A model generated the notes under the pieces. That model saw only the letters and a program-made list of their open reading frames with translations, did not search any database and was not told the DNA's origin. A stretch of DNA of 64,000 nucleotides from NCBI GenBank assembly GCA_017640665.1, contig JAEPQE010000001.1, positions 1,133,262-1,197,261 on the forward strand, read 5' to 3'. This document shows positions 27,578-36,599 of the stretch, piece by piece. The position numbers and the translations under genes were made by a program. This DNA comes from Balneolaceae bacterium. GTDB taxonomy: Bacteria > Bacteroidota > Rhodothermia > Balneolales > Balneolaceae. Within the stretch, counting starts at the first letter, position 1. Each line of letters opens with the position of its first letter.

Positions 27578-28054
27578 ATGATCAAGACCGACGCTAAAAT
27601 GAATACCGATTTCACTTTTAAAGTAGTGAAAGAAGGAGAAGAACAAGAAGTTACATTCTCAGAGTTATTAGATAAACCTATCATCGTTTCGGTATACATG
27701 AAAAACAACACTTCAAGTTGTGACCGACAAACGATTGGTCTGGCTGAGCATTCCGATTGGTTTGAAAGGAAAGGATATAATCTTCTGGCAATTAGTAAAG
27801 ATGGTTGCCGTGCACATAAGAACTATGCAAAAAAGCATGGTATTAATTATATGCTTGCTTCCGACCCTCACTATAAATTTTCTGAAGCGACTGATTCGAT
27901 CGTCGAAAAGAAGATGTATGGACGAACTTTTACAGGCCCGTCACGATCTGCCTTTGTTATTGATACAGATGGTACTATTTTGGGCGTTATCGAAAAAATT
28001 GATACCAAAGCACACGCCGAAGAGTTGAAAGCTCTGGTGAATGAATTGAATTAA
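27578..28054 (+). CDS. Peroxiredoxin, BCP/AhpC-TSA-like
   Basis: A 158-residue thioredoxin-fold peroxidase. The peroxidatic cysteine is Cys48 in KNNTSSCDRQT, which keeps the T-x-x-C pattern although the usual Pro is replaced. A second cysteine (near 77, SKDGCRAH) could resolve it. The C-terminal GPSRSAFVIDTDGTILG matches the family. An inner ATG at 27599 is also possible as the start. It precedes topA by 17 bases. Confidence 0.85.
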   Translation: MIKTDAKMNTDFTFKVVKEGEEQEVTFSELLDKPIIVSVYMKNNTSSCDRQTIGLAEHSDWFERKGYNLLAISKDGCRAHKNYAKKHGINYMLASDPHYKFSEATDSIVEKKMYGRTFTGPSRSAFVIDTDGTILGVIEKIDTKAHAEELKALVNELN

Positions 28055-28071
28055 ATTAATACTGTTTTTAC

Positions 28072-30612
28072 ATGAAAAGTCTCGTAATTGTAGAGTCCCC
28101 TACTAAAACAAAAACGATTAGCAAATACCTGCCGAAAGGGTATGATGTTGATTCGTCGATGGGGCATATCCGGGATCTTCCCGCTTCGGCTAAGATGATT
28201 CCGGCCAAATACAAAAAGGAAAGCTGGGCAACCTTAGGTATCAATCCCGATGACCGATACTTCGCCATTTATGTAACACCACCAGATAAAAAGAAGATTG
28301 TAAAGAGACTTAAAGCCAAGCTAAAAGATGTCGATGAACTCATTCTGGCGACGGATGAAGACCGTGAGGGAGAAGCTATTTCCTGGCACTTGCTGGAAGT
28401 ACTAAAACCGAAAGTTCCGGTAAAGCGAATGGTTTTTCGAGAGATCACTAAAGAAGCTGTTCAGAAAGCTCTGGAAAATACCCGCGACATCGACATGAAT
28501 CTGGTGTTTGCGCAGGAAACTCGCAGAATTCTGGATCGACTAGCGGGATATACCGTTTCTCCGTTATTGTGGAAGAAGATTTCACCGGGTCTTTCAGCAG
28601 GGCGTGTACAATCTGTTGCGGTTGAGTTTTTGGTAGAGCGCGAACGTGAGCGCATGAAATTCAGAAGCGGAACCTATTATGATTTGCAGGCTGCCCTTCA
28701 GAAATCCGGCGAGAACGATGAGTTTAAAGCTGATTTAACGCATCTGAATGAAAAGCGTATTGCCAGCGGTAAAGATTTTGATGAGAATACAGGTAAGCTT
28801 AAAAAACCGGATTCTGTAGTATTGCTTGATGAAGAAAAAGCAAGTGCTTTAGTTGATGATTTAAAATCAGCAGATTGGTCGGTAACCAAAGTTGAAGTTA
28901 ACACCCAAAAGAGAAACCCTTCTCCTCCGTTTATAACCTCTACACTTCAGCAGGAAGCGAATCGTAAGCTTGGGATGTCTGCCCGTGATACGATGAGTGT
29001 AGCTCAGAAACTATATGAGAAAGGATTCATCACCTACATGAGAACGGACTCCACAAGATTATCGAGTCAGGCCATAGACGCAGCTCGTGACGGGATTGTA
29101 GAGATGTATGGAGAGGACTATTTATTTGAGCGGGTTCGGAATTACACCAAGAAAGGGAAATCAGCACAGGAAGCACATGAAGCAATTCGCCCTTCCGGTT
29201 CGAAATTCATTCAACCGGAAAAATCCGGATTAAAGGATCGTGAATACAAATTGTACGATTTAATCTGGAAGCGAACTATCGCCACTCAGATGGCGGAAGC
29301 TGAACTTGAGTTTACCGGAGTGACCATCACCGCGAAAAATAATGGAACATCAGCTGATTTCAGAGCTAGTGGTAAGAAGATTATATTCCCGGGATTTTTC
29401 CGTGCGTACGTAGAAGGGAGTGATGATCCAGAAGCCGCGCTCGAAAATCAGGAGAATTTCCTGCCGGCAATGAAGGAAGGTGACAGCACCGATCTTCAGG
29501 ATTTGAATTTCAACTCACACGAAACTAAGCCTCCTGCACGATATACCGAAGCAACTTTGGTGAAGGAATTGGAGAAAAGTGGAGTAGGTCGACCAAGTAC
29601 ATACGCGGCTGTTATCTCTACGATCCAATCGAGGAATTACTGCAGAACGGAAGGAAAGGCCCTGGTTCCAACCTTTACCGCATTTGCTGTGACATCCCTA
29701 CTGGAAGAACACTTCCCGGATTTAGTAGACAGTGATTTTACCTCCGCATTAGAAGATAAGCTGGATGGTGTTGCCAACGGCACCGAAGATCCGGTTAAAT
29801 ATCTGGATGATTACTATAAAGGTGAAAACGGACTTCGTGCGAAAGTAGATCGACAGGAAGACAAGATCGATCCCCAAAAAGCAAAACTATTAGATCTTCC
29901 TTTGGATGGATTGGAAGGAATTCAGGTTGCTGTGGGTCGTTTTGGTCCTTATGCCAAAATGAAGAAAGGAGAAGAGGAAGTTTCGACCTCGTTACCTCAG
30001 GATATGGACCCTAGTGATGTGACTGCAGAAAAATTGGAAGAGCTGATTAAACTTTCTGAAGAGGAAGACAAGCCGATCGGTGTTCACCCCGAAGAAGGTT
30101 TACCCATCTTTTTACTCTCCGGAAGATACGGACCCTATGTTCAACTTGGTGAAGTAACGGAAGAGAATAAAAAGCCAAAACGGGCTTCTCTATTGAAAGG
30201 GATGACCCCGGAAGATGTGGATTTAGATCTGGCTGTGAAGCTTCTTACACTTCCAAGAACACTTGGCGAACACCCCGAAGATGGAAAAGTGGTGAAAGCC
30301 GGAGTTGGTCGTTATGGCCCATACGTGGTGCATGATGGAAAATTCAAATCTATCCCAAAAGATGGGAATGTACTTGAAATTGAATTAGATGAAGCGGTGA
30401 CTTTGCTCAAGCAAAAAGCGAAATCCAGAAAAAGTTCTGAGCTGAAAGATTTAGGGAAACATCCTGATACTGACCTTCCAATCAAAGTTATGGATGGGCG
30501 GTACGGCCCCTACATTAAGCATGGGAAGAAGAATATTGGTCTGCCTAAGGATACCGATCCTGCGAAGTTCAATCTTGGTGATGCTATAAGTCTGATCGCT
30601 GAGAAAGGATAG
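28072..30612 (+). CDS. topA: DNA topoisomerase I
   Basis: Relaxes negative supercoils. The 846 residues show the TOPRIM start KSLVIVESPTKTKTISKYLP, the acidic ATDEDREGEAISW, and the catalytic tyrosine in GFITYMRTDSTR (Tyr322). The C-terminus has at least four repeats built around GR(Y/F)GPY, at roughly residues 620-840, in place of zinc ribbons. It starts 17 bases after the peroxiredoxin gene. Identification is firm. Confidence 0.97.
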   Translation: MKSLVIVESPTKTKTISKYLPKGYDVDSSMGHIRDLPASAKMIPAKYKKESWATLGINPDDRYFAIYVTPPDKKKIVKRLKAKLKDVDELILATDEDREGEAISWHLLEVLKPKVPVKRMVFREITKEAVQKALENTRDIDMNLVFAQETRRILDRLAGYTVSPLLWKKISPGLSAGRVQSVAVEFLVERERERMKFRSGTYYDLQAALQKSGENDEFKADLTHLNEKRIASGKDFDENTGKLKKPDSVVLLDEEKASALVDDLKSADWSVTKVEVNTQKRNPSPPFITSTLQQEANRKLGMSARDTMSVAQKLYEKGFITYMRTDSTRLSSQAIDAARDGIVEMYGEDYLFERVRNYTKKGKSAQEAHEAIRPSGSKFIQPEKSGLKDREYKLYDLIWKRTIATQMAEAELEFTGVTITAKNNGTSADFRASGKKIIFPGFFRAYVEGSDDPEAALENQENFLPAMKEGDSTDLQDLNFNSHETKPPARYTEATLVKELEKSGVGRPSTYAAVISTIQSRNYCRTEGKALVPTFTAFAVTSLLEEHFPDLVDSDFTSALEDKLDGVANGTEDPVKYLDDYYKGENGLRAKVDRQEDKIDPQKAKLLDLPLDGLEGIQVAVGRFGPYAKMKKGEEEVSTSLPQDMDPSDVTAEKLEELIKLSEEEDKPIGVHPEEGLPIFLLSGRYGPYVQLGEVTEENKKPKRASLLKGMTPEDVDLDLAVKLLTLPRTLGEHPEDGKVVKAGVGRYGPYVVHDGKFKSIPKDGNVLEIELDEAVTLLKQKAKSRKSSELKDLGKHPDTDLPIKVMDGRYGPYIKHGKKNIGLPKDTDPAKFNLGDAISLIAEKG

Positions 30613-30691
30613 CTGTTGACAGCTCGCCCTTTGGGAAGTATTTTAGTTGAGGACGATTGACAAAAGAACAAAGATGAGTTTTCTGTGAATA

Positions 30692-30752
30692 GTCATTGCG
30701 AGGAGCCTGCTTCTGTAAATCGATTTTGAACTGAATCGACGAAGCAATCTCT
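30692..30752. repeat. Intergenic repeat of the GTCATTGCGAGG type
   Basis: About 60 bp in the topA-hypothetical gap: GTCATTGCGAGGAG at one end and GAAGCAATCTC at the other, with an imperfect inverted middle (AATCGATTTTGAACTGAATCG). It looks like a shorter relative of the 26821 element. Confidence 0.5.
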
Positions 30753-30774
30753 TTAACAACGCCCATAAATCACC

Positions 30775-31341
30775 ATGCAAAAGCGAAGCAACTTCCATTT
30801 TAAGTATCCGCCAAATATCCATACACTGGATTTGGCCACTATGGTGAATATGTACCGAAGTCGTGGTGAACCACGTAAAGCTCCGGCTGGAGAATATATC
30901 TCCTGTGCGATTTCACAAGAATTAATGAAAGAAGCTAAGTGGTGGTTCGGCTTGTTCTATTCTCAGGAAGTCTGGGATGAACTTCTTACAAAAGGAAGCG
31001 AGGGATTTCCGCTTACCAACATTGAGCTGAACGTACTGGGTCAGGTGTATTTAAGTGAAGACGAAGCCCCGCATCGGGAGTTTGTTGAAAAGAATGCCGG
31101 AGTGATAGACAAGCTGGCTTATTTGATCGTAAACGATCTGCGAACTTTCGGTTTTCTTTCTGAAGACGATAGCGGTTTCGTACGCATCACCCCAAGAGGA
31201 GAAAAAGCGTTACACGGTATTTCTCGCCGCATCTACGAAAAAAGATTCTTACCTGAAATGCTCGGGGATGCCCCCACCCCCGAAGAACCCCGCATCGAAG
31301 AAGCTCAGAAAAAAGACAAAGAGCAGACGAGTTTGTTTTAG
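30775..31341 (+). CDS. Hypothetical protein downstream of topA
   Basis: A 188-residue soluble protein I do not recognise. It is hydrophilic, begins MQKRSNFHFKYPPNIHTLDL, has PAGEYISCAISQ and a Trp-rich EAKWWFGLFYSQEVWDE helix, and a charged C-terminal tail ending KDKEQTSLF. No signal, membrane segment or catalytic motif stands out. Codon use looks like that of its neighbours, so it is likely real. It may share the topA transcript, although a repeat lies between. Confidence 0.6.
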   Translation: MQKRSNFHFKYPPNIHTLDLATMVNMYRSRGEPRKAPAGEYISCAISQELMKEAKWWFGLFYSQEVWDELLTKGSEGFPLTNIELNVLGQVYLSEDEAPHREFVEKNAGVIDKLAYLIVNDLRTFGFLSEDDSGFVRITPRGEKALHGISRRIYEKRFLPEMLGDAPTPEEPRIEEAQKKDKEQTSLF

Positions 31342-31499
31342 GGCAGAGCCTCAAACCGGCATTCCGAAAGAGAAATGAATGTTCAATAATAAATTTATTC
31401 ATCGGTTTATTTGAACTTATTTATCGAACTTTATTTGATGTCAAAATGCTCATCAATACTATGTTATGCGCCTCATAAATAGACCAACAAGATTTTTTA

Positions 31500-31507
31500 T
31501 ATATTTG
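31500..31507 (+). promoter_or_regulatory. Candidate -7 box upstream of the CPBP gene
   Basis: TATATTTG matches the Bacteroidota TAnnTTTG box exactly. No clear TTTG box lies 19 bases before it. It sits inside cassette-like unit 1, 85 bases before the start codon, so the unit could carry its own promoter. Confidence 0.3.
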
Positions 31508-31591
31508 CCTGTTTTTTTATACAAGGGTTCATTTGGTCTGCGTCCTGTTAATAGGCCCAGATTGCGACCCATTAGACTTCAGCGCAAATAA

Positions 31592-32317
31592 ATGATCGAG
31601 ATTCTATTAGGTGCATTTCTGTTTTCGTGGCTCTTGCTCCGAGTGGTCATAAAGGAGCCTATCACTGTTTTGGGTATCGTTCCAAATCGACAGCGCGTGA
31701 AAGAGTGTCTTGTTGGGTTGGTGTTCATGGCTGGCATTGCTGTGATCAACTTCATATGGCAAGCGCACCTCAAAGAGATCTCCTACCAAATTAATCCTGA
31801 CTATGGTCTAGTCCAGCTGCTGGGAGGTTCTCTTTGGGTATTGATTGCCGTGATCTTGGAGGAATTGGTATTCAGAGGTGTGATTCTATATGTGTTAATC
31901 AGGCACATTGGGTTAGTTAAAGCATGTCTACTTAGCGCAATAATATTTGGGGTCTATCACTGGTTTAGTTATGGTGTATTTGGATCTCGCCTTGTGTTAA
32001 TGATCTATGTTTTCTTGATAACGGGAGCTGGTGGTTGGATGTTTGCCTTTGCTTATGCAAAAACAAAATCCCTTTTTGCTCCCATGGGCTTGCATCTCGG
32101 ATGGAACCTAGTTACTGCGATCGTTTTTTCCTCCGGTCCAATTGGAGACCAGTGGTTACTTGAGCAAGGAGAAGCAGTTCAAACGAGCGACTGGGTCACG
32201 CTACTATCTTTTTCACTACAGGCGATATTTGCACCTGGTGTAGTAACTTGGTATTTACAGAAAATCTATCAGTCAAGGTCGAGTTCAACAGAAGGGCGTA
32301 GACTCAACGGCGCATAA
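31592..32317 (+). CDS. CPBP family intramembrane metalloprotease
   Basis: A 241-residue integral membrane protein with several hydrophobic helices. The CPBP (CAAX/Abi) signature is present as EELVFRGVILYVL (Glu-Glu and Arg), GVYHWFSYG, and a late HLGWNL. Family members act in prenyl-protein processing, peptide-pheromone maturation or bacteriocin self-immunity; none can be chosen here. The stop codon lies inside the right inverted box of the unit. Confidence 0.85.
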   Translation: MIEILLGAFLFSWLLLRVVIKEPITVLGIVPNRQRVKECLVGLVFMAGIAVINFIWQAHLKEISYQINPDYGLVQLLGGSLWVLIAVILEELVFRGVILYVLIRHIGLVKACLLSAIIFGVYHWFSYGVFGSRLVLMIYVFLITGAGGWMFAFAYAKTKSLFAPMGLHLGWNLVTAIVFSSGPIGDQWLLEQGEAVQTSDWVTLLSFSLQAIFAPGVVTWYLQKIYQSRSSSTEGRRLNGA

Positions 32318-32325
32318 CAAGGCCA

Positions 32326-32734
32326 TTAGCCAACATTCAGAAAGAGTTTGGAAAAATTTATACCCAAAGATAAACATGATATTCAAGCTGTTGAGGAATG
32401 TATTAGAATTGGGTATCCAGAAATAAAGCCAATATTACCAGAACTACTGAATTGGATTCAAGATATGAATTGGCCTGTAGCCCAAGTTTTAGCTCCATTT
32501 CTAGCTGAAAACGCAGAGTACATAGAAACCGAAATCAGAGATATTCTAAATGGTGATGATGAGATTTGGAAATATTGGGTTATGATAGAAATACTTGGGA
32601 AATCCCCTCAGCTACAAAAAAATCTTCAAAATGAATTAGAGAAATTTGCCAATCACCCAACAGAATCAGAACAAATTGAGGAATTAGATATAATTGCTAA
32701 AGAAATTCTTAAAAAAACAAACCATGTTGGCTAA
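32326..32734 (+). mobile_element. Cassette-like unit 2: DUF5071 gene between inverted boxes
   Basis: TTAGCCAACAT at 32326-32336 and its exact inverse ATGTTGGCTAA at 32724-32734 enclose one gene, whose TAA stop is the end of the right box. The boxes differ in sequence from those of unit 1, but the layout is the same, and the left box begins 6 bases after unit 1's right box. Confidence 0.45.
32348..32734 (+). CDS. DUF5071 (HEAT-like) domain protein
   Basis: A 128-residue helical protein starting at TTG 32348. It has the DUF5071 pattern: FIPKDKHDIQAVEEC, IKPILPELLNWIQDMNWPVAQVL, and alpha-solenoid-like LL repeats. Members often sit in accessory regions; the function is unknown and a role as an immunity or antitoxin-like protein is only speculation. 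It fills cassette-like unit 2, with start and stop close to the boxes. Confidence 0.75.
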   Translation: MEKFIPKDKHDIQAVEECIRIGYPEIKPILPELLNWIQDMNWPVAQVLAPFLAENAEYIETEIRDILNGDDEIWKYWVMIEILGKSPQLQKNLQNELEKFANHPTESEQIEELDIIAKEILKKTNHVG

Positions 32735-33246
32735 CACCTTTTATAAGGACCTTGTCAAGTAGATAGTATTCTTCCAAGCTCCGTTTGAGCTTATTTTTGT
32801 TCGTGTTGTGCAATTACTACTTCTTCGTGCTGTTTGTGATCTGCCTTACCGGCACCCTTGCTATCTATGTGGCGCCTAGTGGCCACCAAACAACTTTGCG
32901 GGCTTGTCCCAAATCTACTTCGGAACTGTTCCGGCTTAGCCGAAACAACCTTTCTATCATACAAGATTTCGGAAGTGGTAGCTACGTGCAGGCAGGTCTC
33001 AAGGGAGGACTAACTAAAGTTGTCATGCTGAACTTGATTCAGCATCTGTGAAGATCAAAGCTTTTTATTAGCTTTAGCGCTTAGATCAAAGAATCAATCC
33101 CAACAGATCCTGAAATAAATTCAGGATGACCACGAATCTAGGTAGCTTCTTTAAAGCCCCCTCTGTAAAGAATTCCCAAACCCAATTGCCTCTCCCTTGC
33201 GATTAGTTATATTCAATCACTTATAAATTTAATGAAGGGAATTCCG
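32735..33246. other. Gene-free accessory spacer
   Basis: About 510 bases between the DUF5071 and S41 genes. An 88-codon frame at 32785-33051 ends in a translated repeat and looks spurious. The left part has short GC-rich inverted stretches such as CGGC-TTA-GCCG near 32934. The right part holds the GTCAT repeat at 33022-33130. I see no gene; it may be the remains of further inserts. Confidence 0.5.
33022..33130. repeat. Intergenic GTCAT-ended repeat
   Basis: A 109-bp element from GTCATGCTGAACTTG to GGATGAC. Its left part forms a hairpin ATGCTGAA/TTCAGCAT with a 5-base CTTGA loop. The leftmost bases of this repeat encode the end of the spurious ORF noted above. Confidence 0.65.
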
Positions 33247-36200
33247 ATGAAAAGAATAGGTGGGTTTATTTTGATATTAGCTGTTGTCACAGTCTCATTT
33301 CAGCAAGTATTAGCACAAGGTACTCAATTACTGAGACAGCCAACTATTTCCGAAACGAGTATCGTTTTTGTACATGCCAATGATTTATGGAAAGTAGACA
33401 AAGCAGGTGGAACGGCTACTCGATTAACAAGTAACATAGGAGGGGAATCAGAGCCACATTTTTCCCCTGATGGTTCTATGATTGCTTTCACTGGTCAGTA
33501 TGCAGGTAATTCGGATGTATATGTTATCCCCGCTGAAGGAGGAGAACCAAAGCGATTAACCTGGTATCCGGGTACAGACAATGTTACCGGTTGGACGCCC
33601 GAAGGTGAGGTTTTATTCCGATCCGGTCGATCTGGTTATCCTACGGCATTGAATCAATTTTGGAAAGTAAGTACTGATGGAGGTACGCCAACTATGCTTC
33701 CGATCCCAAGAGCGGCGTCTGGGGAGATTTCATCTGATGGAAAATATGTCGCCTATAACCCAATAACTTTCTGGGATTCAGAGTGGAGAAATTATCGCGG
33801 TGGTCAAGCGCAACCTATCTGGATTGTAGATCTGAACAACTTTGAATTAGTTCAGACCCCAAGAACCGATAATGAAAGACACACTGATCCGGTATGGCAT
33901 GATGGCTCGGTTTTTTATCTTTCTGAAAGAGATTATGCCAACAATATCTGGTCATACAATCCCGCTACAGGAGAGGAGAAGCAATGGACGTTTCACTCAG
34001 ATTTCGACGTAAAGAGTTTAGATGTTGGTGGGGAAATGATTGTGTATGAGCAAGGTGGATATTTACATGTAATGAATCCCGAAAATGGTGAAGCGGAACA
34101 GATCTCCGTAACAGTAGCCGGTGACATGAGTTGGGGGCGGGAGCGCTGGGAAGAACCTACTGCCTTTCAAATGACAAACCCAGCTCTTTCTCCAACAGGC
34201 AAAAGAGCTGTTTTTGAAGTTAGAGGTGAAATTATTACGGTTCCAAAAGAAAATGGAACGTGGAGAAATCTTACAAACTCATCCGGTAGTGCAGACCGGG
34301 CTCCTGTTTGGTCACCAGATGGATCAAAAGTTGCATGGTTTTCGGATAGAAGCGGAGAGTATTCTTTATTAATCTCCGATCAGTTTGGACAAGAAGAACC
34401 AAGATCGATAGAGCTCCCCAATCCTACTTTTTACTTTCAGCCTGCGTGGTCTCCGGATGGTAAATTTATCGCTTACACAGATACCGATTACAATCTTTGG
34501 TATGTAAATGTTGAATCAGGAAAGCCCACGACATTTGATACGGATGGGTATGCTCATCCAAACCGGACATTCAATCCGTATTGGTCTCCGGATAGTAAAT
34601 GGATTGCCTATGTGAAGCTTCTGGATAGCCAATTTAAGGCGGTTCATGTTCATAATGTTGAAACGGGGGAAACACACATGCTTACGGATGGGATGTCTGA
34701 TGCGATTACACCCGTCTGGGACGAAAGTGGAAAGTACTTATACTTTTTAGCTAGTACCGATTTTGGTTTAAATACAGGTTGGCTGGACATGAGTTCGTAT
34801 GATATGTCGGTTACTCGGGATTTGTATATGATTGTTCTTTCTGAAGACGATCCCTCTCCTATCCTCGCAAAAAGTGATGATGAAGAAGTAAAAACTGAGA
34901 ATTCTGAGGATGAGGAGAATGACACAAATGAAGAAGTGGTTATTGACTTGGATGGAATTTCAGAGCGAACACTCAGCCTTGATATCCCGACCAGAAACTA
35001 TCAGGGATTATTAAAAGGACCAGAAGGAGCAGTATTCATTTTCGAGTCTGTACCAAATGAAGGCACAAAACTTCACAAGTACGAAATCAAAGATCAGGAG
35101 GCTTCAACGTTTTTATCCAGTGTGAATAATGCGGTAGTATCTGAAGATCGGAAGAGCTTGTTATATCGTTCAGGTGGTACCTGGGGAATTGTGGAAACTT
35201 CTGGTGGGGAAAAGAAAGTGGGTGATGGCAGATTAGCACTTTCAGGAGTGAAAATTAAGATCAAGCCAGAGGAAGAATTTGAGCAGATTTTCAGGGAAGG
35301 ATGGCGATTCATGCGCGATTTTTTGTATGTAGACAATATGCACGGCGCTCCATGGAAAGACGTGTATGAGTGGTATGCTCCGTGGGTTAAACATGCGAAG
35401 CATCGCTCCGATTTAAACTATGTGGTTGATATCATGAGTGGCGAAGTAGCCGTAGGTCATTCCTATGTTAGTGGTGGTGATTTCCCTGATTTAGAAAGCG
35501 TACCTGCTGGCAGACTAGGTGCTGATGTTGAACTTGAGAATGGAGCATATAGAATCAAGAAAATCTATACCGCAGAAAGCTGGAATCCGAATTTAAGAGC
35601 GCCGCTTTCAGGTCCGGGAATCGATGTAAATGAAGGGGATTATATCCTTGCTGTAAATGGGATTGAGATTGATCCCGTGCAAAATTATTACAAGTACTTT
35701 GAAGGGACAGTGAACCGACAAACTCAGTTATTGGTAAATGACCATCCAAATATTTCAGGAGCCCGATTAGTAACGGTAGTTCCAATTGCAAATGAAGGCG
35801 GGCTCCGAACCCGACATTGGGTAGAAGAAAATCGCAGGAAAGTGGATGAAATGTCCGACGGACAACTTGCCTATGTTTGGATTCCAAATACTGGAAACGG
35901 TGGTTATACCTATTTCAACAGATATTACTTCTCACAACAGCATAAACGAGGAGTAGTGCTGGATCAGAGAAATAATGGCGGTGGATCAGCAGCAGATTAT
36001 ATCATTGATGTGTTGAATCGCGATCTCCATGGATTTTTTAACAGTAAAGCCGGGGATCGCAAACCATTTCCATCTCCGGGTGCAGGAATCTGGGGACCAA
36101 AAGTAATGATCATAAATGAACGTGCTGGTTCAGGCGGTGATTTACTTCCGTTTATGTTCAGGAAGGAGGAAATAGGTCCGCTTATTGGAACCAAAACGTG

Positions 36201-36492
36201 GGGCGGTTTAGTTGGAACCTGGGATACTCCCCGATTTATTGATGGTGGCCGCATGGTTGCTCCTCGTGGAGGATTCTATAATACTGACGGTGAATGGGAT
36301 GTGGAAGGCATCGGAATTTCACCTGATATAGAAGTGATGGATATGCCTAAAGAAAGTATGAACGGTGGAGATCCTCAACTGGAAGCGGCAGTTCGAGAAG
36401 CACTCCGGTTACTGGAAGGCTATCCAAATCCAATCCTCGAAACCCCGGCAGATCCAATCCGTTGGAAACGCCCGGTTAAATCTGGGAATTAG
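33247..36492 (+). CDS. Tricorn-like S41 family protease
   Basis: A very large exported protease (about 1081 residues). I choose ATG 33247 because AAGGGA lies 9 bases upstream; the earlier in-frame ATG at 33232 lacks this. After a signal peptide it has a beta-propeller with PD40-type repeats (for example SPDGSMIAFTG, WSPDGKFIAYTD, WSPDSKWIAYVK), a second propeller region, a tricorn core domain, PDZ near residue 750, and the S41 core with the nucleophile Ser near 962 in ERAGSGGDLLP. These enzymes degrade peptides; where it acts cannot be proved but the signal peptide suggests the periplasm. Confidence 0.9.
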   Translation: MKRIGGFILILAVVTVSFQQVLAQGTQLLRQPTISETSIVFVHANDLWKVDKAGGTATRLTSNIGGESEPHFSPDGSMIAFTGQYAGNSDVYVIPAEGGEPKRLTWYPGTDNVTGWTPEGEVLFRSGRSGYPTALNQFWKVSTDGGTPTMLPIPRAASGEISSDGKYVAYNPITFWDSEWRNYRGGQAQPIWIVDLNNFELVQTPRTDNERHTDPVWHDGSVFYLSERDYANNIWSYNPATGEEKQWTFHSDFDVKSLDVGGEMIVYEQGGYLHVMNPENGEAEQISVTVAGDMSWGRERWEEPTAFQMTNPALSPTGKRAVFEVRGEIITVPKENGTWRNLTNSSGSADRAPVWSPDGSKVAWFSDRSGEYSLLISDQFGQEEPRSIELPNPTFYFQPAWSPDGKFIAYTDTDYNLWYVNVESGKPTTFDTDGYAHPNRTFNPYWSPDSKWIAYVKLLDSQFKAVHVHNVETGETHMLTDGMSDAITPVWDESGKYLYFLASTDFGLNTGWLDMSSYDMSVTRDLYMIVLSEDDPSPILAKSDDEEVKTENSEDEENDTNEEVVIDLDGISERTLSLDIPTRNYQGLLKGPEGAVFIFESVPNEGTKLHKYEIKDQEASTFLSSVNNAVVSEDRKSLLYRSGGTWGIVETSGGEKKVGDGRLALSGVKIKIKPEEEFEQIFREGWRFMRDFLYVDNMHGAPWKDVYEWYAPWVKHAKHRSDLNYVVDIMSGEVAVGHSYVSGGDFPDLESVPAGRLGADVELENGAYRIKKIYTAESWNPNLRAPLSGPGIDVNEGDYILAVNGIEIDPVQNYYKYFEGTVNRQTQLLVNDHPNISGARLVTVVPIANEGGLRTRHWVEENRRKVDEMSDGQLAYVWIPNTGNGGYTYFNRYYFSQQHKRGVVLDQRNNGGGSAADYIIDVLNRDLHGFFNSKAGDRKPFPSPGAGIWGPKVMIINERAGSGGDLLPFMFRKEEIGPLIGTKTWGGLVGTWDTPRFIDGGRMVAPRGGFYNTDGEWDVEGIGISPDIEVMDMPKESMNGGDPQLEAAVREALRLLEGYPNPILETPADPIRWKRPVKSGN

Positions 36493-36599
36493 AAAATATG
36501 TTGAGCTGAGACTGTTGGCAAATCTGACAGCCTCTGTTGTTTTTAGGAATAGGCTTAGTTTCTTTTCAGAAAATATTAGCTCTTTAGATAATTAAATTA

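Larger units (their letters stand above)
31462..32319 (+). mobile_element. Cassette-like unit 1: CPBP gene between inverted boxes
   Basis: TGTTATGCGCC at 31462-31472 and its exact inverse GGCGCATAACA at 32309-32319 enclose one gene. The gene's TAA stop is inside the right box. The unit also has its own likely promoter. It ends 6 bases before the left box of unit 2. The arrangement resembles an integron gene cassette, but the boxes are shorter than a full attC site and no integrase is in view. Confidence 0.45.

Noticed and set aside
31462-32734. Classical integron
   Set aside because: No intI, attI or full-length attC site is present; only short inverted boxes are seen.
32785-33051. 88-codon ORF with hydrophobic start after the DUF5071 gene
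   Set aside because: Its end translates the GTCATGCTGAAC repeat and no ribosome-binding site or family is seen; likely spurious.
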